A stretch of 64,000 bases of DNA, from positions 135,272,715-135,336,714 of the forward strand of contig CM056742.1 in the NCBI GenBank assembly GCA_029851415.1, given 5' to 3'. Positions 12,501 to 27,500 of the stretch are shown in pieces (positions within the stretch are counted from its first letter, which is position 1; each line of letters opens with the position of its first letter). The translations under genes and the position numbers were made by a program. The stretch comes from Eretmocerus hayati. Its lineage: Eukaryota; Arthropoda; Insecta; Hymenoptera; Aphelinidae. Below the pieces are notes generated by a model, which was given only the letters and a program-made list of their open reading frames with translations, searched no databases and was not told the DNA's origin.

Positions 12501-15500
12501 GTGTTTTCTTCTGTAAACCAGGGTAACTTTGGGACACGACTTTGAACGCCCATAAGTCTGACCAAGAATGTCCGAATATACTTTTATGTAAATCATGAAC
12601 TGAGACTGTAAGCTTCCGATTGACCACAGACACAACGCAGTTCTGATGCGACTGGTGCGAGATATACAGGTTACATGAGTTTTGAGGAGAACAATGCGAT
12701 TTTTGTCCCAAAGTTACCCCAAACCGGTTTAACTTTGGGACACGAATTTAAGCGCTCATATCTCTAACTAGAGATGTCCAAATGCACTTTATAAACACCG
12801 CAATCGAAAGCTGAAGCTGTAAGCCTTCGATTGACTACACATACAATGCGCTTCTAGTATAAGACGTACAAGTTCCACGAGTTCGAAGGGAAAAAATGCG
12901 GTTTTTGTCTTAAAGTTACCCCAGTTGACGGTATGTTGATTTTTTCCCTGTGATGCATGCGCTCATCTCATGCTCGTAAGTAGTTCATCTACCAAGCAAA
13001 GCTTCAGGGATGAGTCTCCGATGTCTGAGATCGCAGTTGGAGCACGAGAGAGATATTTTCTCTTATTACGAGGTTCGTAGAAAGCCAAAAAATGTTACTT
13101 TTGCCTAGAATGATGGAAATAGTACATTATGCGCCGATGCGAGATTGAGCTGTTTTGGGGCATGGGAATCAATTTTCCCCGAGTATAACGAGGGAAAAAG
13201 ATTCCCAGTGCCCCAAAACGGCCCGAGGAGCGCGGTGCATATACTATTTTTTGGTATCAGGGCGATCAAACGCCGAGTTTCTAACTCCAACCGGGAGGAA
13301 AAATGGCCATTTAGTCGCACTATGCCAAAAAAAATCGATTGGATCAGGACGGTACATCAATAAATGCGGCTAAAATTTTTCAGGTAACCTCTATTTTTTG
13401 AGTCCTTTGATACTTCTTGGTCCAGTTTCAAGATAAAAGTGAGATTTATCGCAAAAATTATTTATTTCATGTGCTGTACAGTGGGACATTCAAAGAGCAA
13501 GGAGCACGAATTACAGGACCATACCCAAATTGGCACAAATCAGGAAATGCTCACTTGAAATTTCTCTTTCATAAGATTTTCAGAACGGAAATGATTCGTC
13601 TGAGTTCAGTCATTCGAACTCTGAGCTTAAATTGTAGGGTGAGATTTTTCATGTAGGTAAAACTTGGAAGCATTTTATTAAAAGTGTCCAGGAAAGAGGT
13701 ACTTCGCACCTTTGGCACAGTAACTCCCAACTTGGCCTACCCAAAGCTCGAGTTAACTTACGATCCCTTGCACCCATAAATATTCCACTCTCCGAGTACT
13801 AAAGGAACCCAAGATTTTCACTTGCTTACGTTCTTCTACGAAGCTGAAATCGTATCCAAAGACCAGTCTAGTATACTGCAATTTCTCTTGCTACTCGTAG
13901 AACGAAACACGAACGTGCGAATGAGTGAAAAAGTTGCCAAGGAGGTAGAAGAAATGGCACGGGTAGCGTAAGGAAAGGGGAGTCAAATTTAAATCCGACT
14001 TTTTCGCCTTCTTTTACTTTCGACATCCACTTTGAACGCTAACGAACTCTTTTCCAACTTCAAAGTGCTGCTAAATTAATCTAAAGTAGAACAAGAATAG
14101 AGCAATAAGAAGAGTGTATCCGTTTCAGTAGATCTGTGTGAATGAATATCAAAATCAAAATAGTAATACTATTGTAATATTATTAGAACTAGGATTAATT
14201 TATACTTTACTGTGAAAAATATTCAGTAGATTCTCAAACATGTAGTTGGAATGATGCTTCAACCGCGGTGGTTGGAATTTTCTCTCAACCAGTGATTAAA
14301 TTAATATCTCAACCATTTTGGCCTTCAACTCCGAACGGGATGGTTGGAATTATCGATTGAACGACGTGATCGAAAATTAACCCCACTAGTTGACTATTCA
14401 ACCACTGTAGTTGGTAATGTTGGTTGAAATTTATAGAATCCTCTACAGTGTTAATGTCAAAAAAAACCTCCCAGGAGTCCTGAAAATATTCACATCCGTC
14501 AGTTGAGAATGTCCGGCGAGTATTTCGAGAAAGATCTAAAAAGTATTCATTATTACCAAGTGTCACAAGCATTAGAGTTTCAAAAACCATCTCAATTCTC
14601 ACTACGCATAATTTTCCCCCCAAATCTTATCATCATTCATGTTAGTTGTTGATGTTTTCCGTTGGTAGATTTCCTGATTATCTATTCCGTTATTCGATAT
14701 GAGGTTATCTTTAAATCATGTGAAAGTCATCAATGCCTTACTAACGCGTTCATGCAGTAGTCGTGAAGATCATGAGCAGAATAGCGTCAACTCATTTTCG
14801 TCACTTCCTCAAATCCCTTCCCCTACATATCAACTCGTGCTGCTCTTTAGTTAGAATATATACTCTAATGTACTCGTATTCCAATCCAGGAAGATGCATA
14901 CGAAAAGTTTGAATCTTTACGCGCTTTTCTACTCTTTCACCGTCACTCTCAGACAAGGTTCCACAAAATCTCTGTTTTCTTCAAACTTTCATTTCGGTGT
15001 GGATTGATCAAATGCCAGATTCTGTGTCACTATCACCCGTGGAATGGCATGTTATCGTTCATAATGGAATTGAGATCAACCAGTTCCTCGCAATGAATTT
15101 TACACAAGGGCATGCGGTAGGCCATGAAATAGGGCCGTGAAGTTCCTTCCACCACTTATATGAAAATTTTGATGGGATAAAGTTTGAGATGATTTGTCTA
15201 GTTATTGTTATTGTCCAACTCATACTCGACAACTCAACGATCAGCCCAAATAATTCGATTCTTGCAGAGAAGCGCGGGAACCACCGGGCGTCTGGAACAT
15301 CCTAACCTATAATATACACACATTTTTGTTTCAAATATTTTCGAATTCTTTCGCGATTTGAGCTAAACGACGATTTAGGCCATTCAAGTTAGATAATGAA
15401 TTGAATGGCCTAACTCGTCGTTGAGCCCAAATCGCAAGAAAATTCAAGGGGAATCGGAACAAAATTTAGCTTGCACGGCTACCGCATGCCCTTCAAAGGT

Positions 15501-18500
15501 ATTATTGCATTATCATCACTCACATTTATCCGGACTCCTTCTACGTCGAAGATTTGCCTTTTCGAATTCCTTGTAGAAAAGCTGTATATGTGTTCATTAT
15601 CCTTGTACCATGACACAGAATACAGCTGATCCCCTCCACTGTCATAACTGAAATTCATTTTGAACCTCAATGATAATCGACATACATCAGAACAGTATAT
15701 ACCATTTCAATAATCAGATCATACAAAAATATGGGGACGATTATGATCACTGATGCTTCAGAAAACGTTCATTGATAAGTAGATGAAAGTATCATCACAT
15801 CTTATAGCTGAGATCAATTTTCCGTCAAAAATGATTCAGAATTTCTGTCTTTCTAGTAAAAGGAATGCAGATGGAATATCCGTTTTCAGACAAACGGGGC
15901 GAGATCATTTACGATACACGTCAATAGTCAGCATCGAATTTCCCGATAAATTCAGAAAGGTATAGAAGCCTATACTATCGCGTAACCATATCATTCACGC
16001 TCGTCACGTTGTGAGGCAGATCGAGGTTCAGGTGAGCTTTATTGAGGCTATGATGTCTCCCATGGTATCTATGACTCTGATGCACGATGAACAAAGTGCT
16101 GTTCGTCGATTGAGCCGGGTGACATGAACCTCGCAAGAATAGCAAGACCAGTAATCTGTTATGAATGTCAATACTTTCCAGTGCTTGTTCGGGGAGACAG
16201 GTACAAGATTGCTTATGAAAGATGAAATTCCGATAAATTGATGCTCATTTTAGTCCCCAGTTTTGATTGCATGAGAATATGTATGGTGGAACTAGAATTG
16301 ATCCGCGGTGGCAATCATTAACACGTTTGCTGCGGAGGCTGAAATCGATGATCTTTCCTGCCAAAGCTGTTTACTAATGTACCAATATCTAACTAGCTCT
16401 TAACTTGAACTATAAAGCAGGATGTGATTATCATCGACGTAGTAGACGCTTTGATTTCGAGGTTACAATCAAATCTCATTGCAAAAACTCAAAATATTTT
16501 GAAAATTTCTATGGCAACTCGTGATCATCTTCACACTTTACAAATACTGACACCTATTCGGAGGGATAGGTATCCCCTTGAATAGCTGTCAGTATTTGTA
16601 AAATAATGGAAGTTCACGGCAATACTGTCACTTAGTATTGAATTTTTGGAATACTAAACGTCCTAGCAGTGCACTATTGCCGTGCACCAGACTATAACTT
16701 GATTTGATAGAAGTACCATTTTGAGTTTCAGGGAATCAGATGAAACTCCAGCTGGAATCGTGGTATATAGTATATCTATTTGCATCATCTGGTTCATTTG
16801 CGACGCATAATGAAAATTTTTGTCCCGCAGGGTTTGCTTGGCTCTTTTACTTGCACGACTCTCATAATTCGCGAGTGCTCGCATCCTCTCTCGTTTCATT
16901 CGTCTTTTATTTTGCTCCTCTACCCGAACACTGATTGCGATTGCCATAGTGGTTCCACAACAAAATTTTGATCCTCTCTTTCTGTAGCCCAGGTACGATT
17001 TATCCTCGAATTAAGCGGTCTGTGTGTGTATGTGTGTGTGTGTAAATAAGTGTGAATGTGTGTGTATCAGCGCACAGAAGACGAGAAAGTTTGCACGATG
17101 TATATTTTCAGTCTGACTTTGGATAACCACGAGAAGTGTAGGAGAGAGTGGGGCAAAATTGGACGGGGGCAAAATTGGCTAAGTGAGATAGCTCAGTCGG
17201 AGGCGAGTCTAGGCTTTTGCCGCGGATATTATTTTTTAATACCTCCACAGACAATGGTTTTTATCGAGTTTAGACCTGCCAAAACGATACTGGGAGTTCA
17301 CGCTGACACAGGGGTGTTTTTCGAGGGCCTCACGCGGTTTATTACCCAAATGCAAGATTACACGCTGCTTCTACCGAAGTGCACTAGCTCAATCGCCATT
17401 TGGGCGTCAAAAACTACGTCACAAAACAAAGATTTTGATCCGTCGTAAGCCAAAATCGGTTCACTTGAACCCAAGTTATCGCAATTCTGCGAAAAAAACG
17501 CCTGGGGGCATATTAGGACAAACTGGACGGGGCGAATTAGGACAAGGCTACATCCCATCTAAAATTGGTCGACCGATCGCCTGTCCGTGTTTTTTTATGA
17601 TAATTTTGCGCATCGAGGCGAGTATGTATTTGTGTGAATGTGTGGATGTTCAGGGTTAGTCAGGCGATTAAAAATGAGTTTAAGAAAATCGAATTACGAT
17701 GTCTAATGACGGTGATAAGAGTCGGATTGGAGGCGAGAAGTCGCTTTCTATATGTTCCAAGATAGTCCTCGATTTGAGCATTTTCACTCTCGCATTCGGT
17801 GACATTGCCTCGAATGTTACACACTATCAGCGGGATCGTTTATGTAGGGGCGAGTATAAATACCTCCAATTTGAAGAAGAACGAATAAAAGTCGACTCTT
17901 AGAAGCCGCGAAACGAATGCTGGTTGCTAAAGACGATAGTGTACCAATAAAGCACCTAATTCAATAATGTTCCCAATGGACATAAAAATCGCTCGCTTGC
18001 TGAGGCTATGGGAGAATGTAGAAGTCGCGGGCGGGTTTCTCTATTGATTTTGGGTTATTACCACGTGTTTTGGTGAGCAAATTCGACTCTGGTTGGTAAG
18101 AAATATTGCCGTATACCTCAATTTTGAAGGCTGTCCAAATGTGACCCCAAAACTTGTCAAAAGTGACCCCAAGCGTGGGGCCAATTCGGACATATTTATG
18201 TTTTTCAACTTCAAGAAAAAGTATGAACGCTGAAACCTAGGGGTCTGAAAATTTTTTTACAACCTATTCAATGGTTGAACTTCAAGTCCCATAGCGAGCC
18301 TAGCCCCAAGTATCGTCAGATAGCCCCATTGCAAAATCCGTCCAATTTCGCCCCACTCTCCCTTATGTATCTGCATCCTCTTCATTTTCCCACTCATCGA
18401 GAATTTGGGAATGTTGAATACGTACTCTCAATTAGTTGGATTAGAGACATTTAATCAAAACCAAGCATCAGTTCCGAGGGATGAATTTCAACTTTTATCA

Positions 18501-21500
18501 CAAGATATTAATGTTTTGGAATAGGAATCCTATATAGAGTGGAAATTAGAATGTGAGAATGGTAAAACGGAATGTAATTGCAATCATTTTGAACCTCGAT
18601 TTTTATACTGAAATTTTCATTCGACAGTTGTCCTAGACTGATGGAGGATATGGAAGACTTTTGAAAAGAGCAACACGCCATGTTGGGAATGAATGTTTCG
18701 GAAATTTCCCCAGAAAAGAAGGATGATCATCATTAGTGAACAATAGGTTAAACTAATTATTCGATATAATGAAGTGAGATAGACTCGGAATCCTTGTAAT
18801 TTCTGAAATCTCCGATATTCTCAAGCGATGCAAGCTTGATACGGAGATGCATCGTGGTAATGGAATAATCGTTCGAATATTCAATTTGTCTTTGCTTTAT
18901 AAGAGTAATGTTCAGACGAGTTGGAAGTGCAAGCTAAATCTGATTCTCTGATCTCACACGTTGGATAGGTTTCAACTAAACGAATTCGAAATTTCAAAAT
19001 GCTCATTTTTTGAAGAAATATTAAAATACCAGACGAATTGGACGCGAAATCATTTTGAAAAAGCAATACATCTACCATTCAAGTAATTACATTGACGCTC
19101 AAATTTAAGCAACAACTATCCAAATTGACTATATATTTGAACAGTTCGGATGAACGACCAAGTTATCAGTACGAATTCCTTGAGATTTTAATACCAGAAC
19201 GTAAATCCTCAATACGCCGGAATTGGGTAGTTATCTAAAAAATTCCAGTTGCGGGAATATACCCAAAATGATTGAAAAACTACATCGGAATAACAGTACA
19301 GAGTTATTGAATATACTTTGATCCTCACATTTCGAAACACTTCCTTCTGATGATATTCCTAATTCAGCCACAATGAATTCATATTGTGTATATCGACTAC
19401 TATAGCCTGACGGTAAGCTATTTTATCCCCAAACCGACTACCATTGTCATATCAAGGAGCACGTGCTTTCTGCGTGGAGTATCTTGCATCCGCTCAATAT
19501 CTGCAGGCGTATGTATATCAGAGCTAGGAATATACTCCTCGTAATTAACGCGCGCGAGAGTTGCCCAATTAACTGAGCAAGGCTATTGTCTCGCAAGCTC
19601 CGTATCTTATATACGTGAGGCATCCTAACCACACCTATATATCCGGTTCCATTCATCAACAACTATCTGAATTCCTGAATATTGTTCCATCTGCTATTCA
19701 TTTCAGGAAAATTTCATCCCAAGATTCATCTTCCAGATATTCCATCATCATCTACAATCTACTAGATCAGTAAACAGTTTAGCCATGAGGAAGTGAATTA
19801 TCGGATTATTCGACAAAAAGTCGAAAAAAGTTTTTCACTTTCGTTTTACGAAGCAAAGGTAGCTGAAACTCCAGTACTTGCATATTGTAAAATAGGAGGG
19901 TAGATTTCTGTAGTAGTAGTATGTAGAGTCTTACCTGCACTCGAGACGTGGAGACTCGCCACTCTTTACGTACGGAGGGACGCTTACGTTGAGTAGTTTC
20001 AAAGCTCCGACTGTAACAAAGAAAAAGAAAGAAAAGTGCTATAGAGAAAAAGGCCTACAAAAGTGTTTCGAGAGTCTGCATCACATTTTACTCCCATAAT
20101 AGAATCCGAGGAAAAATGGGAGAGCAAGAAGTAAGGGGTGTTTCTACGAGTAGTCTTTTCCTAACTTCATTCACTGTATTTTGACTCGTTTTTTTTTCAT
20201 ACTGACAGTGAGATAAGTGGAATTTTGTTGATTTCATCATTGGTATCTGAATTCTCAATCAACCCGATGAAATTTTGCGGAACTCTTATTATTTGTTAGA
20301 TTCTCAGTAAAAATTAACAGTCAATCTAACCAATTAAAATCTGAAGATAATTGTGAGTTTCAACGACTTTTCAGAATCGTTAAGCGTATTGTCAATTGTT
20401 ACTCGAAGTTTCTCTGTTCATGAAGATTACCCAACACAATTCCAAGGAATAAATTACGAAAATTATTCGAACGAATCTCCAACTGAACAAGAGCCGCGCC
20501 TTCCATGAATGAGAGTAACATCGAGGATACCAGCCAGAAATAATGGTTTCAAGAAAGATCTTATGTGTAGAGATACAACTTTAATAAGCATGTGCAACGT
20601 CCGCAATTTTCAGATAATTTTAAAAATTTTAGAAATAAGAATCTTCAGTCAGCCACTTGTGCAGATGACCATCAGACCAGTCGTGTAAGTAGAATCATAT
20701 ACGTGGTGTCGGTAAAACTAATACTAACTCATATATGCTTGCAATTTTGTGAATTAACCACCGTGCATATATATATATGCACGTTAGATCAATTCCATCG
20801 CGTCGCTCGTCATAACATATATATAAAGCCGATATAGATCCATACCCTTTCCAATCGATTCCTCATCGATTCACTTATACTATAATTCAACCAATCGATC
20901 CCGATATTCGGAATCGATATTTGCATGTAATGGTAATTACGCGTGTCTATGTCGACGCAGGGTTCAAGCCGCCGAAAAGTGTCTCGAAGTGGGGCTCTGG
21001 CCGTCCGAGGGTATATGAATCGATGCGCGAGCAAAGCTCGCTCTCTTGCTCCCGAAAAGCCGAAGTGGAACTTCTTCCAAAAATCTATACCCACGAACGA
21101 GCAGGTCTCCCCGAGATCCAAGTAAGTCATCGCCCGGGTGCGATATTATATTAGAATATAAAGAATCCCACCATAAGGCATCCTCGAGATGTATTTGGAA
21201 TGGGATTAGGCAATAATCGCGGCCCCGGTATGAATAAACCTGCATAGACAGGGACGAAATACTTGGGCATTATATTAGCTCGCGGTGGCTTATAAAACAT
21301 AAAATCCAGGCACACTGCAAAGCGTGCGTCGGCCGTCTCTTTACCCAGGATGGGGAATTGACTCACGACCGACCCGCATTACCCAGTGCTTATGGATCGT
21401 GTAGGATTTTACAGATAGGAAATTGTATCGCGTCCGCGCCAGAAAAACATATTTTTCATAATTCAAATCTGTGCGATGAGCCGAAAGTCACGCGTATTCG

Positions 21501-24500
21501 AGTCTTTGCGGTGGCCCGAACACCGTCATATAACAATTTATTACACACAATTTCAATAGGAAATTAGGCAGGGAACAGATCACGCTTATTATATGTTACA
21601 GATAGACGAGGCAGTTTGAATACCAATATCACATATAAAATCGTATAAAATAATGAAAATACCAATATATGGACAAAATTCAATATTTCTATGTACACGG
21701 TTGCGACTGTGGTTTGAAATATAGTTTAACTTATTAAATGAGTAATTTAATCGACCAACAATCTTTTCATGAGAGATCACCCTGATAATTTTCTTCCCCG
21801 ATATTATTTTAAATATTTTCAGGTCCTCCCGTTTAAAATCAAAGCTTTTGCATAAAGTGCCACTTTGCTATATATAATATCAATCAGAAAGTAGTATCAG
21901 ATCAATAGATTTCAATTATATGTTCAAGAAATCACGAAATCCTGCATGCTTGGTCTAAAGGTAGAATTTCCGTAAAATTAACGTTCAATCGCGTACACGT
22001 ATGGGTAAGCCGATTTTTCTGGGCTATATTATCGTTTGGGCATGTAATATAATCCAATATCTTTCATTTGAGCCCACATACATATAGCCATAGCAAAAAT
22101 TGCCTGTGTACCGGCGTGCGCATCGATTGAAATGTAGAAATACGAAATTTCGGTATAATTCACTTATGAGCTTATCTTACTTATACAAAACGATATATTT
22201 GCGCTTGAAATAATTTTCTTTGAATAACGTGTGGCCGTAGCATGCCATTTCGGCTAGTATAATTCGAATGCAGATTATCCCAACAGCAGCATCCCCGATT
22301 GATCGATCGAAAATACGAGGTGTTCGATCGATCCGAATAACACGTAAGTAGCGGTTCCAGCGCAAGCAGAGTAGCAGAGCGGTATCGCATAGATATATAG
22401 TTGCAAATGGTAAGCTATGCAACTCGTTTGCTCGGAAAATTATTAGTAATACAAATATACTAATATCCCAACCTCGCAAATGGTACCCCTGGTGGGACGT
22501 TAACCCTGACACGGACCTATAATAAAATCAGCTCTCATCAAGAGCAAAAATTTGTAAGGAAATCTGCATGAAAATCAATCGATTTTGATTGAAAAATCAT
22601 TCGAAAAAGGGGAATTTCTCATGAAAAGTTCGTCATTACCATATATAAATTAGTGCGATATGAAAATCGCAAGCGGCTATCTGTAACATAGTAGACTCAA
22701 AATTATACTTTTGAAGCTCGAACAATCGAAGTATATTGACTCTGCATTTCGAGAGTTCGAGCAATAGAATCAATTTTGTCAATGTACAGAGACAGTGCCG
22801 AGATACATCGTGTTTGTTTACTTCTCGGAAAGCTATGCATAAGCTCTTTCGTGGAAACAGTGTACCTACTGGATATATGAATGAGGAAAGTCACGCATGT
22901 ATCTCGACAACGGGCTCATCTGTATAAGCTGCAAACAAAAATATTGCGATCAATTCATGCATCAAAGTCGAATACATCGATTTTGAAGACATATATATAG
23001 CACATATAGACTATAGTGAGTTATTGGTCAGTCCGTTGGTTTCTCTTATTATTCGGTGCTGCACATATAGCTCACACAATACACACACAATGCCTATACC
23101 TTATAACTCACACTACAGATAGTATACTTCTGTCTTTCTTACACTTATTCAAATGAATATTACGCATTCAGGCTCAAGCAAGTGATTGAACTTGCAATAT
23201 CAGAAGTATCGATAGGCATTTGTTAGAGTCAAAACAATGAAAGGTTATTTCCTATATATAACAATTTTTCGCAAATTGTTACACCCCATGCTTAGGCCGG
23301 GGGAACTATTGATTATTTTCTATCGTTTTGTGCGATTAGTACGCATCTCAGTACTCTCGGAGTATAGTCCGGGGGAACTCAAATGCATAATTATTTGTAA
23401 TGATTTTGGTGCAATTCGATAGAAATTCGTTCAGTTTTGCATAAAATAGTAGCGTTTGTGTAGAAATATCGTCACGTTTATGAAATTTGACGTAATTCGA
23501 GTATTTTTGAAACGAATATGCCATTATTTTTGCGAATTTTCCATCCAAAAATTCAAGGAAATATAGTTTACCTGGATCTTCAAACAATTCATTCAATAGA
23601 ACATTAGCACGAGTCACGGAGACTATAAGTCCAACCCCGTACATTACAACAAGTATGAACAAAGTAAATTAAAATTATGGAGGCCATAGGCCGACAGCTG
23701 ATCTAGTCTAGACATTTTTGTCACTTTGTTTGATGGACAGAACGACCATTTCCACGCGGCCTAGTGACCAGGCGTTTATTCCGTCAGGGACCTTCCGTGA
23801 TTCATGAACGTAGTAGCAGAAGCTCACTGCCAGTAAGGGGTACATTCGAAAATCTTTTCGAGATGTTGTGAAATCAGCTCACTGTCATCATTCGAGTGGT
23901 AATACAGTCAAAACTCATCAGATGTCCGTCACGCCGACCACATTTTAATTTGCTGAAATTTGGAATAAATTGGAAATTTCGTGTCACCGAGAGTTAAATT
24001 GAAACAGCTTTAGATGAATTCGAGCCATCCTGTGTATGTCTCGAGGGGCAGATCGATAGGCCCACCTTTGTTAATAAAACCCGGGAAATCGATTCGGTTA
24101 GTAATCAGGTTCAACAAGTTAATCACGGAGAAATACTTGTATGTGAGGCTATTTCGGATTCAATTCATACAGACTGCGTTAGAAACGAATTGCCGGTGAA
24201 GTTGAGTACTTTTCATACAGACTGCGCTGAAAGCGAATTGCCGGTGAAATTGGACTCGGTTCATACAGACTGCGTTGACAACGAATTGCCGGTGAAGTTG
24301 GACTCGGTTCATACAGACTGCGTTGATAACGAATTGCCGGTGAACTATGAAATAAGCCAAGCGTGCAAGATGGACACGGATTTTCAGACGGTATTTGAGA
24401 ACATCGAATCCATTGAGCCTAGAGGGAGTAGTTCAAAGGGGTTAACCGCATCCCTGCGATCAGATATTCATAATGAGAACTCGTCTAATCATTGGCAAGT

Positions 24501-27500
24501 AGAATCAATTTATTCTCGGTAAGACCACAACACATTTTTTAGAGAACTCTTACGATGCTGATTCCGGAGAGGATCTCGAAACCAGAAAATTTCGCCAAAA
24601 TGGCACAACCCAAAAAAAAAGCTTGTCAGTTGACCTACTAGCTGTGGATATGTATCCAGAAGCATGGTTAGTTAGCTGATGAGTTAGTGCTTATACGTGA
24701 AATTGTAGAATTTGCTTGAGATTTCAGTTTTTGACACCGAACTTGGTATATCATGTCAATTAATATCCATTAATAATTGTCGTGCATTGTCTTATCAGCC
24801 ACACTACAGGCTGGGAGAACTAAAGTTCCAAATTTTTTTTATTCCAGTTTTATGAATTAATACCTGCCCGCTAATAAAGAGTGATGGCGAATATTTAGAG
24901 TCGACAAAAATCAAATTTTCTTGAAATAGAGACATTTCGAATTACATTTTTTGAACATCGGAAATATTCTATAGGATCAAATCAGGCCTACTTATTCTTT
25001 TTATTGACGATGAGTTTCAGATATTATTGTTGTGATTATCAGTAAAAATTTTGATTTGGAATCATAAATACCCTAAATACTGGGAATTATGGAATCCTTC
25101 CAAGGAAATCGCTCAAGATTATAGCAAATCATTTTCATTCTAGTCCTTTGAACCAAAGCCAACTCACAACCTTGTATAACAATCGATTTTTTTTTATCTT
25201 GTATACAAATATAACGTCATTTTACTCATTAGAAACATATGAGAGGTGGGTCGATCGATGACCCAAGATCGTTTATAGTTATTTTCAGTAATGATTTATT
25301 CATAATTCTCATACATTCGAAGCACTTTGCTACACGTTATCAATCCATAATTGGGATAGTTGAATTATTCATCCAGGATTCACCAAATGGATGTATTTTT
25401 ATTTCTTGAATTATTGTGCATCATATCATTTTAAGACCCAAGTATAGTGAAAGGTTAACATTTTATAGTAAAATCACGGGAATTTTTGTTACACGATCCG
25501 ATGGTCTGATCTGAAAATTGTTACGTTTTCTTTTTTAATTTATCTCCATCAATCTTCATGAATGAGATTCGACTCCAATAAATTGGGGGAACTATGCAAC
25601 GTCCGCAATTTTCAGATAATTTTAAAAATTTTAGAAATAAGAATCTTCAGTCAGCCACTTGTGCAGATGACCATCAGACCAGTCGTGTAAGTAGAATCAT
25701 ATACGTGGTGTCGGTAAAACTAATACTAACTCATATATGCTTGCAATTTTGTGAATTAACCACCGTGCATATATATATATGCACGTTAGATCAATTCCAT
25801 CGCGTCGCTCGTCATAACATATATATAAAGCCGATATAGATCCATACCCTTTCCAATCGATTCCTCATCGATTCACTTATACTATAATTCAACCAATCGA
25901 TCCCGATATTCGGAATCGATATTTGCATGTAATGGTAATTACGCGTGTCTATGTCGACGCAGGGTTCAAGCCGCCGAAAAGTGTCTCGAAGTGGGGCTCT
26001 GGCCGTCCGAGGGTATATGAATCGATGCGCGAGCAAAGCTCGCTCTCTTGCTCCCGAAAAGCCGAAGTGGAACTTCTTCCAAAAATCTATACCCACGAAC
26101 GAGCAGGTCTCCCCGAGATCCAAGTAAGTCATCGCCCGGGTGCGATATTATATTAGAATATAAAGAATCCCACCATAAGGCATCCTCGAGATGTATTTGG
26201 AATGGGATTAGGCAATAATCGCGGCCCCGGTATGAATAAACCTGCATAGACAGGGACGAAATACTTGGGCATTATATTAGCTCGCGGTGGCTTATAAAAC
26301 ATAAAATCCAGGCACACTGCAAAGCGTGCGTCGGCCGTCTCTTTACCCAGGATGGGGAATTGACTCACGACCGACCCGCATTACCCAGTGCTTATGGATC
26401 GTGTAGGATTTTACAGATAGGAAATTGTATCGCGTCCGCGCCAGAAAAACATATTTTTCATAATTCAAATCTGTGCGATGAGCCGAAAGTCACGCGTATT
26501 CGAGTCTTTGCGGTGGCCCGAACACCGTCATATAACAATTTATTACACACAATTTCAATAGGAAATTAGGCAGGGAACAGATCACGCTTATTATATGTTA
26601 CAGATAGACGAGGCAGTTTGAATACCAATATCACATATAAAATCGTATAAAATAATGAAAATACCAATATATGGACAAAATTCAATATTTCTATGTACAC
26701 GGTTGCGACTGTGGTTTGAAATATAGTTTAACTTATTAAATGAGTAATTTAATCGACCAACAATCTTTTCATGAGAGATCACCCTGATAATTTTCTTCCC
26801 CGATATTATTTTAAATATTTTCAGGTCCTCCCGTTTAAAATCAAAGCTTTTGCATAAAGTGCCACTTTGCTATATATAATATCAATCAGAAAGTAGTATC
26901 AGATCAATAGATTTCAATTATATGTTCAAGAAATCACGAAATCCTGCATGCTTGGTCTAAAGGTAGAATTTCCGTAAAATTAACGTTCAATCGCGTACAC
27001 GTATGGGTAAGCCGATTTTTCTGGGCTATATTATCGTTTGGGCATGTAATATAATCCAATATCTTTCATTTGAGCCCACATACATATAGCCATAGCAAAA
27101 ATTGCCTGTGTACCGGCGTGCGCATCGATTGAAATGTAGAAATACGAAATTTCGGTATAATTCACTTATGAGCTTATCTTACTTATACAAAACGATATAT
27201 TTGCGCTTGAAATAATTTTCTTTGAATAACGTGTGGCCGTAGCATGCCATTTCGGCTAGTATAATTCGAATGCAGATTATCCCAACAGCAGCATCCCCGA
27301 TTGATCGATCGAAAATACGAGGTGTTCGATCGATCCGAATAACACGTAAGTAGCGGTTCCAGCGCAAGCAGAGTAGCAGAGCGGTATCGCATAGATATAT
27401 AGTTGCAAATGGTAAGCTATGCAACTCGTTTGCTCGGAAAATTATTAGTAATACAAATATACTAATATCCCAACCTCGCACATGTTTCATTCAATATCCA

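Larger units (their letters stand above)
20593..27480 (+). mobile_element. LTR retroelement, non-autonomous, 6.9 kb
   Basis: Two direct repeats (20593-22478 and 25595-27480) begin TGCAACGTCCGC and end CCTCGCA, satisfying the TG...CA rule. The flanking CATG (20589-20592 and 27481-27484) is a 4-bp target duplication. A primer-binding site follows the left LTR and a purine tract precedes the right one. The 3,116-bp interior has no recognisable gag, protease, reverse transcriptase or integrase, so the element is probably mobilised in trans. No differences were seen between the LTRs, which indicates a young insertion. It lies antisense to beat in intron 1, about 580 bp upstream of exon 2. Confidence 0.93.

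Noticed and set aside
23348..23662. Minus-strand frame starting near a hydrophobic stretch (MYGVGLIVSV) inside the LTR element
   Set aside because: The upstream start is TTG, the frame opposes the element's transcription, and no family is recognisable.
20810..27490. Pairs of frames of 60-106 codons repeated at a 5,002-bp offset
   Set aside because: They lie in the LTRs on both strands, have no motifs, and are duplicated only because the LTRs are.
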